A stretch of 64,000 bases of DNA, taken from positions 1,442,501 through 1,506,500 of the forward strand of contig NZ_AP026968.1 of assembly GCF_037076355.1 (NCBI RefSeq), written 5' to 3'. Source of the DNA: Streptococcus parapneumoniae (GTDB lineage Bacteria > Bacillota > Bacilli > Lactobacillales > Streptococcaceae). Every line of letters begins with the position of its first letter. The stretch's first letter is position 1. Both the position numbers and the translations under genes were made by a program. Shown here piece after piece: positions 19,562-28,410 of the stretch. Under the pieces are notes generated by a model. That model ran no database searches, was not told where the DNA came from, and saw only the letters and a list, made by a program, of their open reading frames with translations.

Positions 19562-20247
19562 TTTTGTTCTCCTCCCCTAGTCTTTTCTGATGTCAATTTT
19601 TTATCAAATAAATAATTATAAATCCCCACTACAATAAGTGTTATAACAGCAACAATAATAGATGCAGAAGCAATCCCTGCATAATTACTTTCATAGCCTA
19701 ACTGATCTAATGTTCCCCCTATCAAGAGGACTCCCCCAGCACCTACAAACGTATTTTGAGCAAAGAAATTTCCAAAATTTTCATTTGCAGCCGCACGCGC
19801 TTTTATTGCCTCATCTTCAACCTCTGTTAACTTTCTACCTAATTGAGACTCTGCTGCTGCTTCTCCCATAGGTTGAACCAAAGGTCTGACAAACTGAGGG
19901 TGTCCTCCTAGACGAATTGAAAAGAAACCAGCTAACTCTCGAATAAAGAAATAAACTGTATAGAAGTTTCCAACTGTCAGACCTTTAATCTTTCGAATCA
20001 AATCAATTGATCGTTGCTTGAGTCCAAAGGTTTCTGACAGCCCCACAAGAGGCAAGGTAACCATAAAAATCGTGAGCACTCGCTGATTGCTAAATTCTTT
20101 TCCCAAAATCTCCAAAAATTCAACAAGAGAAACACCTGAAACTAAAGCTGTAACCAAACCAGCTAAGACTACTGTTGCAATTGTATCAAACTTTAAAATA
20201 AAACCCACAACAATGATTGCTATTCCTATTAGTTTAATCCACTCCAT
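19558..20247 (-). CDS. DUF969 family membrane protein
   Basis: A 229-residue membrane protein with about six helices and a hydrophilic loop in the middle (LGGHPQFVRPLVQPMGEA). I chose ATG 20245-20247 (MEWIKLIG) because AAGGAG sits 7 nt upstream; a start 7 codons earlier has no site. It is translationally coupled to the DUF979 gene and forms its likely partner subunit. Confidence 0.8.
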   Translation of the reverse strand: MEWIKLIGIAIIVVGFILKFDTIATVVLAGLVTALVSGVSLVEFLEILGKEFSNQRVLTIFMVTLPLVGLSETFGLKQRSIDLIRKIKGLTVGNFYTVYFFIRELAGFFSIRLGGHPQFVRPLVQPMGEAAAESQLGRKLTEVEDEAIKARAAANENFGNFFAQNTFVGAGGVLLIGGTLDQLGYESNYAGIASASIIVAVITLIVVGIYNYLFDKKLTSEKTRGGEQK

Positions 20248-20311
20248 ATCAAACTCCTTTATATTCAAAATGACAGTATTTTTTAAATTTTATCAAAAGC
20301 AATACCATTCC

Positions 20312-22279
20312 TTATTTAATGTGTTTTTCTAGTTCTTTTTGATATTTGCTATTGGATTCCAATTTTTCTTTTTGCCATTTTTTAAGAGCTTCGTCATATT
20401 CTTTTGTTGTAACAATATCTTTTTGCAATTTCATTCCTTTAAAGATATATGGATCCCCCTTAATACCAACTTGTGAGTATGGTTTTGAGAATGGTACTAC
20501 GTTACTTACAACTGGAGAACCACCAGATGAGGCTGTTGGCATCAATAATGAACTATCTGTCAACCAAGCTTGAGCTTTGGCATATTTTTCATATCTCTTC
20601 TCTAAGTCAGTGGTCTCAGAAACAGCATCTTCTAACAATTTCTTATATTGATCCAAACCAAGTTTAGCGACAACATCCTTATCTTTTCCTTTCGTAATAC
20701 CAAGGTGTTTCATGGCAGAACCAGATTTTGGATCCATAATATTCAAGTAAGATGCTGGATCTTGATAGCTTGGAGCCCATCCTGTACTGTTCAAATCATA
20801 GTCTTTTTGAGAAGGAACACGCGCTTGTGATGTAATCGTTTCTTTTTCATTATCTGTCATTTGAAGTACATCGATGACAACATTTTCAGCACCAAGAGTT
20901 GATTCAATAGACTGTTTGAAAGAGTTGCTTTGTTGAACGGCGATAGTATCTGTTTGTTCAACCGGGACATCCAAGTGAATTGGGAAGGTTACCCCTTTAG
21001 ATTCCAAGTCTTTCTTAGCTTTTTCGAAAGCAGCTTTAGCCTTGTCAGGGTTGTAGATAGAATCCTTACCGTCAACTAGCTCAACACCTTTCCATTGGTC
21101 ACCATAGTTCACCAACTCTGCTTGGGCGATTTGACCAAAGTTCTTACCACCTGCTTGTACGAAGTTATCTGGAACAAGGCTGTTACGAATAATCTTGTCC
21201 GCACCATCTTCACCGTTTAGCTGGGCAGCATACGAATGACGGTTGAAGGCAAAGTTGATAGCCTGACGGAAGTCCTTATTGAGCATCGCTTCTTTTGTAG
21301 AAGTCTTTTGCTCTTCGCTTGTTTTCGCAGTTTTATTGTATGACTGACGATTTACGTTAAAGGTGAAGTAATAACTGCTTGAGTCCTGTGGGCTATAAGT
21401 GATTTTATCTCCGTATTCTTCCAAAGTTGAAGCAAAGTTTGAGCTGCTTGGGAAGAGACGGGCTGTCGTATAAGCACCAGAGGAGAAGCTACGGATCAAA
21501 GACTCCTGATCTGAACCATCGTAGTAGGTCAATTTAATCTTCTCAATTTTAACATTTTCTTTATCCCAGTAATTTGGATTTTTTTCATATTCAATCAAAG
21601 ATTTAGAAGTCAATGTTTTTAAGAAATAAGGACCATTGTAGAGAATACCTGCTGGGCTAACCTCTCCGTAATTCTTTCCTGATGCCTTTAAAAACTCTTC
21701 ATTTACAGGCAACATCGTCGCTGTAGTCACTTTTGAATTCCAGAAACTTTCTGGCGCATTCAATGTATACTCAACTGTGTAGTCATCCAAAGCTTTAACA
21801 CCAACTGTAGAGAAATCATTGGTTTCACCAGTCATATAGGCGTCCAAGCCTTTGATTGAATTTTGGATGAGAGAGACACCGTCTGACTTACCGTCAGCAA
21901 CGTGTTTCAATCCTGTTACAAAGTCATGGGCTGTTACTTCTGCGTATTCTTCACCTTCAGAAGTGTACCATTTCACTCCTTTACGAAGTTTATAGGTATA
22001 AGTCAGACCATCTTTTGACACGGACCAATCTTCAGCCAAAGAAGGAATAACATTACCATATTTATCATTTTCCATCAAACCATCAACGACATTCCCGATA
22101 ATATCTGTTGTGGATGTACGCGTTGCTATGCTGTAGTCCAAGGATGCTGGATCCACTGCATAGACATAAGAAAATGTTGTCGGAGCATCTGCTTCTTTAT
22201 CAGCTTTTCCACAGGCTGCTAAAAGAGCTGTTGTGCTCAGGACCACTCCTGCTGTTAAGAGCCACTTTTTCGATTTCAT
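20312..22279 (-). CDS. Oligopeptide-binding lipoprotein of the AliA/AliB/AmiA family
   Basis: A 655-residue extracytoplasmic solute-binding protein (SBP_bac_5). The signal peptide ends in a lipobox with Cys23 (LLAACG). The family segment LRKGVKWYTSEGEEYAEVTAHDFV is interrupted here only for brevity. It captures oligopeptides for an ABC importer. There is no cognate permease or ATPase nearby, so it probably feeds the Ami permease as AliA and AliB do. It lies 22 bp downstream of ilvE and 64 bp upstream of the DUF969 gene, without a terminator, so it is part of the CodY-controlled unit. Confidence 0.9.
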   Translation of the reverse strand: MKSKKWLLTAGVVLSTTALLAACGKADKEADAPTTFSYVYAVDPASLDYSIATRTSTTDIIGNVVDGLMENDKYGNVIPSLAEDWSVSKDGLTYTYKLRKGVKWYTSEGEEYAEVTAHDFVTGLKHVADGKSDGVSLIQNSIKGLDAYMTGETNDFSTVGVKALDDYTVEYTLNAPESFWNSKVTTATMLPVNEEFLKASGKNYGEVSPAGILYNGPYFLKTLTSKSLIEYEKNPNYWDKENVKIEKIKLTYYDGSDQESLIRSFSSGAYTTARLFPSSSNFASTLEEYGDKITYSPQDSSSYYFTFNVNRQSYNKTAKTSEEQKTSTKEAMLNKDFRQAINFAFNRHSYAAQLNGEDGADKIIRNSLVPDNFVQAGGKNFGQIAQAELVNYGDQWKGVELVDGKDSIYNPDKAKAAFEKAKKDLESKGVTFPIHLDVPVEQTDTIAVQQSNSFKQSIESTLGAENVVIDVLQMTDNEKETITSQARVPSQKDYDLNSTGWAPSYQDPASYLNIMDPKSGSAMKHLGITKGKDKDVVAKLGLDQYKKLLEDAVSETTDLEKRYEKYAKAQAWLTDSSLLMPTASSGGSPVVSNVVPFSKPYSQVGIKGDPYIFKGMKLQKDIVTTKEYDEALKKWQKEKLESNSKYQKELEKHIK

Positions 22280-22301
22280 AAAAATCTCCTTTAATATATT
22301 T

Positions 22302-23324
22302 TTAATCTACTTTTACAATCCAACCTTCTGGCGCTGGAATATCACCAAACTGAATTCCTGTCAGTTCATCATAGAGTTTACGAGTCACAGGTCCTACTTC
22401 TGTTTCACTATAGAAAACATGGAAATCATCACCGTGTTGAATACCTCCAATTGGAGAAATAACCGCTGCTGTACCACAGGCACCTGCCTCTACAAAACGG
22501 TCAAGGTTATCAATTGGAACATCTCCTTCAATAGGAGTTAAGCCCAAGCGATGTTCTGCCAAATAAAGTAAGGAATACTTGGTAATAGATGGCAAGATAG
22601 ATGGACTCAATGGCGTTACAAATTCATTATCAGCTGTAATTCCAAAGAAGTTAGCTGATCCAACTTCTTCAATCTTTGTATGTGTTGATGGATCTAGGTA
22701 AATAACATCTGAGAAATGACGTGACTTGGCCAATTTCCCTGGCAAGAGGCTGGCAGCATAGTTCCCACCAACCTTAGCCGCACCTGTACCATTTGGAGCC
22801 GCACGATCGTATTCATCCTGAATCAAGAAGTTGGTTGGAACCAAGCCACCCTTAAAGTAATTTCCAACTGGCATAGCAAAGATAGTAAAAATATACTCCT
22901 CTGCTGGTTTTACCCCGATAATATCTCCGACACCAATCAAAAGAGGGCGAAGATAGAGGGTTCCACCTGTTCCGTATGGTGGTACGTATTCTTCATTCGC
23001 ACGGACAACTGCTTTACAAGCTTCTACAAACATGTCTGTCGGAACTTGTGGCATCAAGAGACGGTCACATGTACGTTGCAGACGTTTGGCATTTTCATCA
23101 GGACGGAACAGTTGAACACTGCCATCCTTAGTACGATAAGCTTTCAAACCTTCAAATGCTTGTTGTCCATAGTGGAGACTTGGAGAAGACTCTGAAATAT
23201 GCAAAGTTGCATCCTCTGTAAGCTCTCCTTGATTCCATTGTCCATTTTTAAAATGAGCAATATAGCGATAAGGTAATTTCATATAGGAGAAACCAAGGTT
23301 TTCCCAATCAATCGTTACTGTCAT
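22302..23324 (-). CDS. ilvE: Branched-chain amino acid aminotransferase
   Basis: A 340-residue class IV PLP aminotransferase that catalyses the last step of Ile, Leu and Val synthesis or the first of their breakdown. The PLP lysine lies in the VGGNYAASLLPGKLAK region, and the family motif EVGSANFFGI is intact. It is the first gene behind a promoter with an exact CodY box. The start has an AAGGAGTGG site. Confidence 0.96.
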   Translation of the reverse strand: MTVTIDWENLGFSYMKLPYRYIAHFKNGQWNQGELTEDATLHISESSPSLHYGQQAFEGLKAYRTKDGSVQLFRPDENAKRLQRTCDRLLMPQVPTDMFVEACKAVVRANEEYVPPYGTGGTLYLRPLLIGVGDIIGVKPAEEYIFTIFAMPVGNYFKGGLVPTNFLIQDEYDRAAPNGTGAAKVGGNYAASLLPGKLAKSRHFSDVIYLDPSTHTKIEEVGSANFFGITADNEFVTPLSPSILPSITKYSLLYLAEHRLGLTPIEGDVPIDNLDRFVEAGACGTAAVISPIGGIQHGDDFHVFYSETEVGPVTRKLYDELTGIQFGDIPAPEGWIVKVD

Positions 23325-23358
23325 ATTCCACTCCTTATTCTAAAAACCTATTTCTTAT

Positions 23359-23386
23359 ATTCTACACTATTTTTCTAAAATAGCAA
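23359..23386 (-). promoter_or_regulatory. Promoter of the ilvE operon
   Basis: On the minus strand TTGCTA (23381-23386) and TAGAAT (23359-23364) are 16 bp apart. The spacer forms an inverted repeat (CTATTTT...AAAATAG). Confidence 0.7.
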
Positions 23387-23397
23387 GTATATTTTGT

Positions 23398-23412
23398 AAT
23401 TTTCAGAAAATT
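23398..23412 (-). promoter_or_regulatory. CodY box upstream of ilvE
   Basis: AATTTTCAGAAAATT matches the 15-bp CodY consensus AATTTTCWGAAAATT at every position. It sits 12 bp upstream of the -35. CodY, a global regulator sensing branched-chain amino acids, is expected to control ilvE and the downstream peptide genes. Confidence 0.85.
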
Positions 23413-23419
23413 TCTTCAA

Positions 23420-23450
23420 TAAAAAGAACCAGCTCTTAGAACTGATTCTT
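23420..23450 (-). terminator. Terminator of parC
   Basis: On the minus strand AAGAATCAG and CTGGTTCTT pair over 9 bp (one wobble) around a 9-nt loop, followed by a T-run, 9 bp after the parC stop. Confidence 0.75.
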
Positions 23451-23458
23451 CATTTCAC

Positions 23459-25930
23459 TTATTTAGCTTCAGTAAATACTTCTTTAAGATAAGCGTCAAA
23501 AACTTCTTCATCAGAAATCGTGTCAGAGATGAAGCTACCGTTACTTGTGCGTTCTGACAGACTCAAGTCTTGCAATCGGCTTTCATAGATTGTTCCTTTA
23601 TTGGATTGAACAAGTAGAATTTGGTCGTTCACGTCCACTTCTGTACTAAATAGGTCACCAACGAAGCCTTGTTCTGCAACTGCTCCTGCCAAGAAGACAC
23701 GGTGCGGTTTGTTTTTCAACTCACGCAAGACTTGTAAACCACGTTTGGCACGGCTGGTTGCTGGAATTTCGTCAATAGAAACACGTTTCAAACTTCCACG
23801 CTGAGTCAAGAGGTAGAAGGACGAGGTATTACAGATAAAGGCCGATTGGAGGACATCATCTTCTTTCAGGTTCATAGCCTTGACACCTGCAGCCTTGGCA
23901 CCGACAACAGGAACCTCTTCGATATTGAAACGCAGAGCATAACCGTTTTGGCTAATCAAGAAAACATCATCCAGTTTAATCGGAGCCACTGCTACAATCT
24001 GGTCTGTCTCATCTTTTAGTTTAGCATACTTGACAGACTTAGACTTGTAGGTTCGCCATGGAGTGAATTCTTTGCGTTCTACACGCTTGATTTGACCGAG
24101 ACGAGTAGCTGCAAAATAAGTTGTCGCATCATCAAACTGATCCACGACTTCCACATAAAGAATCTCTTCGTTAGTTTCAAAGTTTGTAATGGTCTGGCTC
24201 AGATGCTCTCCGATGTCCTTCCAGCGAATGTCTGCCAATTCATGGATTGGTCGATAAATGACATTTCCAAGCGTCGTGAACATCAAAAGGTGCTGTGTTG
24301 TCTTGACAGCTTGTACAAAAATCAAACGGTCATCATCACGTTTGCCAATTTCTTCCAGGGTTGAAGCGGCAAAGGAACGTGGGCTAGTACGCTTGATGTA
24401 ACCTGCCTTGGTCACGCTGACATAGGTATCCTCCTCGGCGATAAGACTAGCTGTATCAATCTCGATTGCTTTTGCTGTGTCTTCTAAGCTACTCAAACGA
24501 GGAGTCGCAAACTTCTTCTTAACCTCACGAAGTTCTTTCTTCATGAGATTATACATAGTCCGCTCATCACCGATAATAGCCGCCAGCATGGCAATCTTTT
24601 CACGAAGTTCTGCTTCTTCTTCCTGCAAGACAACTACGTCTGTATTGGTCAAACGGTACAGTTGCAAGGTAACAACGGCCTCAGCCTGCTCTTCTGTAAA
24701 ATCATAGCTGACTTTGAGGTTTTCCTTGGCGTCAGCCTTATTCTCAGAAGCACGGATAAGAGCAATGACTTCGTCCAAAATCGAAATCACGCGAATCAAA
24801 CCTTCGACGATATGGAGACGCTTCTCAGCCTTTTCCTTGTCAAAGCGTGAACGCGCCAAAATCACTTCACGACGGTGGGCGATATAGCTAGACAAGATTG
24901 GAACGATCCCAACCTGACGAGGCGTGAAATTGTCAATCGCCACCATGTTAAAGTTGTAGTTGATTTGCAGGTCTGTGTATTTGAAGAGATAGTTGAGAAC
25001 CAGCTCCGTATTGGCGTCTTTCTTCAGTTCGATAGCGATACGTAGACCATCACGGTCAGACTCATCACGAACCTCAGCAATACCTGCAACTTTGTTATTG
25101 ACACGAACATCATCGATTTTTTTGACCAGATTAGCCTTATTGATTTCATAAGGAATCTCAGTAATAACAATTTGTTCCTTACCACCTTTTAGCTTTTCAA
25201 TCTCAGTCTTGGAACGAACAACTACGCGTCCTTTTCCAGTTTCATAGGCCTTCTTGATTTCATCACGACCTTGGATGATAGCTCCTGTCGGGAAATCTGG
25301 TCCAGGCAAGAATTCCATGAGTTTGTCAACTTTGGCAGTTGGATGGTCAATCATGTAAACCGCCGCATCAATTACTTCAGCCAAATTATGTGGTGGAATA
25401 TCTGTGGCATATCCAGCCGAAATACCAGTAGATCCATTGACCAAGAGGTTTGGAAAGGCTGCTGGCAAGACTGTCGGCTCTTTCTCTGTATCGTCAAAGT
25501 TCCAAGCAAAAGGAACTGTCTTCTTCTCGATATCCTGAAGAAGATAGCCAGCAATTTCAGACAGACGTGCCTCAGTATAACGCATAGCCGCAGGCGGATC
25601 TCCATCCATAGAACCGTTGTTACCGTGCATTTCGACCAAAATCTCACGGTTTTTCCAGTCCTGTGACATACGAACCATGGCATCATAGATAGAAATATCA
25701 CCGTGTGGGTGAAAATTCCCCATGATATTCCCGACAGACTTGGCCGACTTGCGGTAGCTCTTTTCAAAAGTATTGCCATCCTTATTCATAGAATAAAGAA
25801 TGCGACGCTGAACCGGCTTCAATCCATCACGAATATCTGGCAAGGCCCGGTCTTGAATAATGTACTTGGAGTAGCGACCAAAGCGCTCTCCCATGATGTC
25901 CTCTAGGGACATATTTTGAATGTTACTCAT
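23459..25930 (-). CDS. parC: DNA topoisomerase IV subunit A, with Ile at position 79
   Basis: The 823-residue catalytic subunit of topoisomerase IV, which decatenates chromosomes. The quinolone-resistance region reads HPHGD-I-SIYDAM, so residue 79 is Ile (codon ATT) where wild-type pneumococcal and mitis-group ParC have Ser. Asp83 is unchanged. Gly52 and Asp91 match mitis-type alleles rather than pneumococcal R6 as I recall it. The catalytic tyrosine lies in PAAMRYTEARL. I chose the ATG at 25928-25930 (MSNIQNMS), the family start; 22 in-frame upstream codons are not conserved. The ribosome-binding site is weak. Confidence 0.95.
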   Translation of the reverse strand: MSNIQNMSLEDIMGERFGRYSKYIIQDRALPDIRDGLKPVQRRILYSMNKDGNTFEKSYRKSAKSVGNIMGNFHPHGDISIYDAMVRMSQDWKNREILVEMHGNNGSMDGDPPAAMRYTEARLSEIAGYLLQDIEKKTVPFAWNFDDTEKEPTVLPAAFPNLLVNGSTGISAGYATDIPPHNLAEVIDAAVYMIDHPTAKVDKLMEFLPGPDFPTGAIIQGRDEIKKAYETGKGRVVVRSKTEIEKLKGGKEQIVITEIPYEINKANLVKKIDDVRVNNKVAGIAEVRDESDRDGLRIAIELKKDANTELVLNYLFKYTDLQINYNFNMVAIDNFTPRQVGIVPILSSYIAHRREVILARSRFDKEKAEKRLHIVEGLIRVISILDEVIALIRASENKADAKENLKVSYDFTEEQAEAVVTLQLYRLTNTDVVVLQEEEAELREKIAMLAAIIGDERTMYNLMKKELREVKKKFATPRLSSLEDTAKAIEIDTASLIAEEDTYVSVTKAGYIKRTSPRSFAASTLEEIGKRDDDRLIFVQAVKTTQHLLMFTTLGNVIYRPIHELADIRWKDIGEHLSQTITNFETNEEILYVEVVDQFDDATTYFAATRLGQIKRVERKEFTPWRTYKSKSVKYAKLKDETDQIVAVAPIKLDDVFLISQNGYALRFNIEEVPVVGAKAAGVKAMNLKEDDVLQSAFICNTSSFYLLTQRGSLKRVSIDEIPATSRAKRGLQVLRELKNKPHRVFLAGAVAEQGFVGDLFSTEVDVNDQILLVQSNKGTIYESRLQDLSLSERTSNGSFISDTISDEEVFDAYLKEVFTEAK

Positions 25931-26009
25931 ATAGGATACAAAGCCCGTAAAATACCAAGTGAAAATAGAAAATTCTTGAAGTAAGAAAGCTAACAAGAGA
26001 ATTTATCTT

Positions 26010-26275
26010 TTTCACACAGCATCTAGGGCGTGTTCAACTCCTTTCAAAGAATGTAGAGTAGTTTTATCTAGAAAAAGGATTTCAGTTACGATAAGCAACC
26101 AAACTATCCTTTCTGTAGTTTAATGTATTTAAAATGCGTTGCTTTAGTTAATAAGAAATTTCACACAGCATTAAGGCGTGTTTAATTTCTTTCAAATTTT
26201 ATATAAGTGGACTAGGTTGTAACTAAAAAACGATTTATCTTTTTTACACACCGTTTAGTCCGTGTTCAGTTTTTA
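26010..26275. repeat. Three imperfect copies of a 35-bp repeat upstream of parC
   Basis: The motif CACACAGCAT...GGCGTGTTCAA occurs at about 26012-26046, 26161-26195 and, more diverged, 26244-26275. Each copy has its own inverted ends (ACAC...GTGT) and, read on the minus strand, a GAAAGGAG-like site followed by a short coding-like stretch. The rest of the 25931-26335 gap has no gene I can support. It may be a dispersed repeat or a degenerate leader. Confidence 0.5.
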
Positions 26276-26335
26276 CATGCAAGTTGAAAAGAATGATCTC
26301 ACAGAAATAGACGTGTTTGGATAATAAAAAATAGA

Positions 26336-27505
26336 TTATTCATATTCTTGTTTTAATGCATCCTTAACTTCTTCTTTTAACGAATCCAAAAAATACTTTT
26401 TAATTTTAATTACTTCATCTACAACAGAATTGTCTAAATAGAAAACTCTACCAGTCTGTTGTTCATGAAGTTTTTTTAATAAATCCTTTTTATTTGGCCA
26501 AATAAGTTTTCTTGCTGCTGGAATGAATGCTTTATGCCCAGTGAACGGTAAAGTGAAACTTTGACCTTTTTTAAATGACTTATTAATTATCGTTAAGGTA
26601 GCAAAGCCCATAACCTCTTCACCGAGCACAACAACAATGAATGGTCTAATATCATATTCATTTCCTTGATTGGAATAATAACAATACTCTTTAGAAATAT
26701 TATATTTATATTTCTTACCTTCAATTTCTGTCGATTTAAATTTTAGAACTCGTAAATTATCAGGTTGCAAACCATGACTAAAAGTATTTAACTCAATCTT
26801 ATTATCATCCTCTGAATAAATCAAATAGACTGTTGGATCATCTCCAAAATCACCTTCAAATTCAAAAGACTGAAACACATAATAATTATATTTATAGTCA
26901 TTTCTTGAAGTAATGGTCATTTTAGAAATCACAGGGGGAGTAATTACCAAATTGTCTATTTTCGATTTTTGAATATATGCTAGTTGAGTATCATGTTTAA
27001 TATTATTTTTAAAACCAAATTCTTGCAATTGTTTTAAGAGTTCCTCTATTGAGGATACTATTTCAGAATTCGATTCTTTAATAACATTTGCTATAACAGC
27101 AATATCTGACTGAGAAAACTGAGACATTTTTCTAACTAAGTCAATAAATTTTTTATCTAGCTCATCCATCAAACTAATTGAAAAACTTTTATTGAAAGTC
27201 TGAGGATACTGATCCTCCAAAGCGTTTTTAAAATCATCATAAGTAGCAAACGTGCTTTTCAAGTGATATTCAATCATCAAAATTTCTTCAACAATATGAT
27301 TTGTCTCCCAAAATCTTAAAACCTCTTCAAAATACGGATTATCTTTATGACGGTCTATCATATAATTTCGATAATCTTCGATAAGTTTTTTTAAACTCTT
27401 TTTATCAGTCTTCTCTTGCAAACCTAATGAATCATAAAATCTATTCCAAGAAAAATCCGCTATTTTACCAAACAAATATGAAGTAATTCCTAAATCTAAA
27501 AACAT
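26336..27505 (-). CDS. Protein of unknown function in the parE-parC interval
   Basis: A 389-residue protein that I do not recognise. It starts with a hydrophobic stretch (MFLDLGITSYLFG), followed by a helical, Lys/Glu-rich region to about residue 180. A beta-rich central part (about 195-310) with many Tyr, Asn and Asp follows, and a helical Lys-rich C-terminus ends the protein. There is no clear signal peptide or catalytic motif. It is AT-rich compared with parC and parE, which suggests acquisition. The start has an AGGAGGATTATA site. A regulatory or defence role would be a guess. Confidence 0.65.
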   Translation of the reverse strand: MFLDLGITSYLFGKIADFSWNRFYDSLGLQEKTDKKSLKKLIEDYRNYMIDRHKDNPYFEEVLRFWETNHIVEEILMIEYHLKSTFATYDDFKNALEDQYPQTFNKSFSISLMDELDKKFIDLVRKMSQFSQSDIAVIANVIKESNSEIVSSIEELLKQLQEFGFKNNIKHDTQLAYIQKSKIDNLVITPPVISKMTITSRNDYKYNYYVFQSFEFEGDFGDDPTVYLIYSEDDNKIELNTFSHGLQPDNLRVLKFKSTEIEGKKYKYNISKEYCYYSNQGNEYDIRPFIVVVLGEEVMGFATLTIINKSFKKGQSFTLPFTGHKAFIPAARKLIWPNKKDLLKKLHEQQTGRVFYLDNSVVDEVIKIKKYFLDSLKEEVKDALKQEYE

Positions 27506-27555
27506 TATAATCCTCCTAAATGTTACTAAATGGCTTCATCCTTATCAATGAAATT

Positions 27556-28383
27556 CTAATCTACTACATTTAAGCATATTCTTTCCTCAGCATACTGAAT
27601 CATCTTCTCCGCCACTTCCATATCATAGTCAAATCCCATCTTGTGAGCAAGGGACTGAGCCTCTTGGTAGAAAAGTTGCATCGTAGCAAACAAAGACTGA
27701 GTGATTTTATCTATACTTGAAAAATCAAGCAAATCTGAGAACTCCTTTTCTTTCTCAGTGGGTAAATAGTTAAAAAGATACTTATAATTCTTGCCGACGT
27801 CTACTGTTCCCTTATCACTTGCTATCTGCCAAGCTAAGACTTTTAATAACTCTTTCTGACAAATACCATAGAGATGGTCCAGTGCATAGACGACTTGCTT
27901 GCGACAAATTCCTTTGACAACGTAGGCTGATACCCACCAAAATTCATTTCAGGAATTTTCAAAATCCATTTCAATAGCTGGGGTTATCCAGTAACGCTCT
28001 GGATTTGGGAAATAAGGTTCAAATAAATTTTCTGGATCTTCTAAAACAGTGAATCCTGCTTCACTGTCCACCCACTCTTGAATGTATTCTTTAGGGCAAA
28101 GAGTCAAATCAATGCGGTTACCATCTTCAAAGAGCATGAGATAGAGACGACGATTACCAAGACTAACTTCTTGCTCGATAATGCGTTTCCCGAAATAGGC
28201 CAACCAAGAAAGGTCACTCGTCAGATTATCCAAATCATCCACAATATAGACCACATCGTAGTCTTGAAATTCATCTTTTGGAGCTTTTGGACAAGCTCGC
28301 GAACCAGATAGAGCCACGGCTTCGACTTTTAAAGTTTCAGCAGTCTGTAAAATCAGATTCAGCATTTCTGTTTCAGTTCTCAT
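27556..28383 (-). pseudogene. Aminoglycoside 6-adenylyltransferase-like gene broken by one in-frame TGA
   Basis: Related to AadE/ANT(6), which adenylylates streptomycin; the enzyme activity here is unproven. The nucleotidyltransferase motif ALSGSRA and the DYDVVYIVDD acidic pair are intact in the N-terminal part. A TGA at 27949-27951 interrupts it, and the same frame continues for 130 more sense codons to TAG at 27556, including NEFWWVSAYVVKG, the family's second conserved block. The full frame would be about 275 codons, the family length. The stop replaces what is a Cys codon (TGC/TGT) in relatives as I recall. A gene of this kind between parE and parC is typical of viridans streptococci. 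Confidence 0.85.
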
Positions 28384-28410
28384 GTTAATACCCATTCGTT
28401 AAAAACCGAC

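Noticed and set aside
25271..25779. Two overlapping open frames of about 130 codons
   Set aside because: Both are shadows inside parC, one on each strand, with no start signals.
27949..27951. TGA as recoded selenocysteine
   Set aside because: There is no sign of a selenocysteine insertion element or of such a family; a Cys-to-stop point mutation is simpler.
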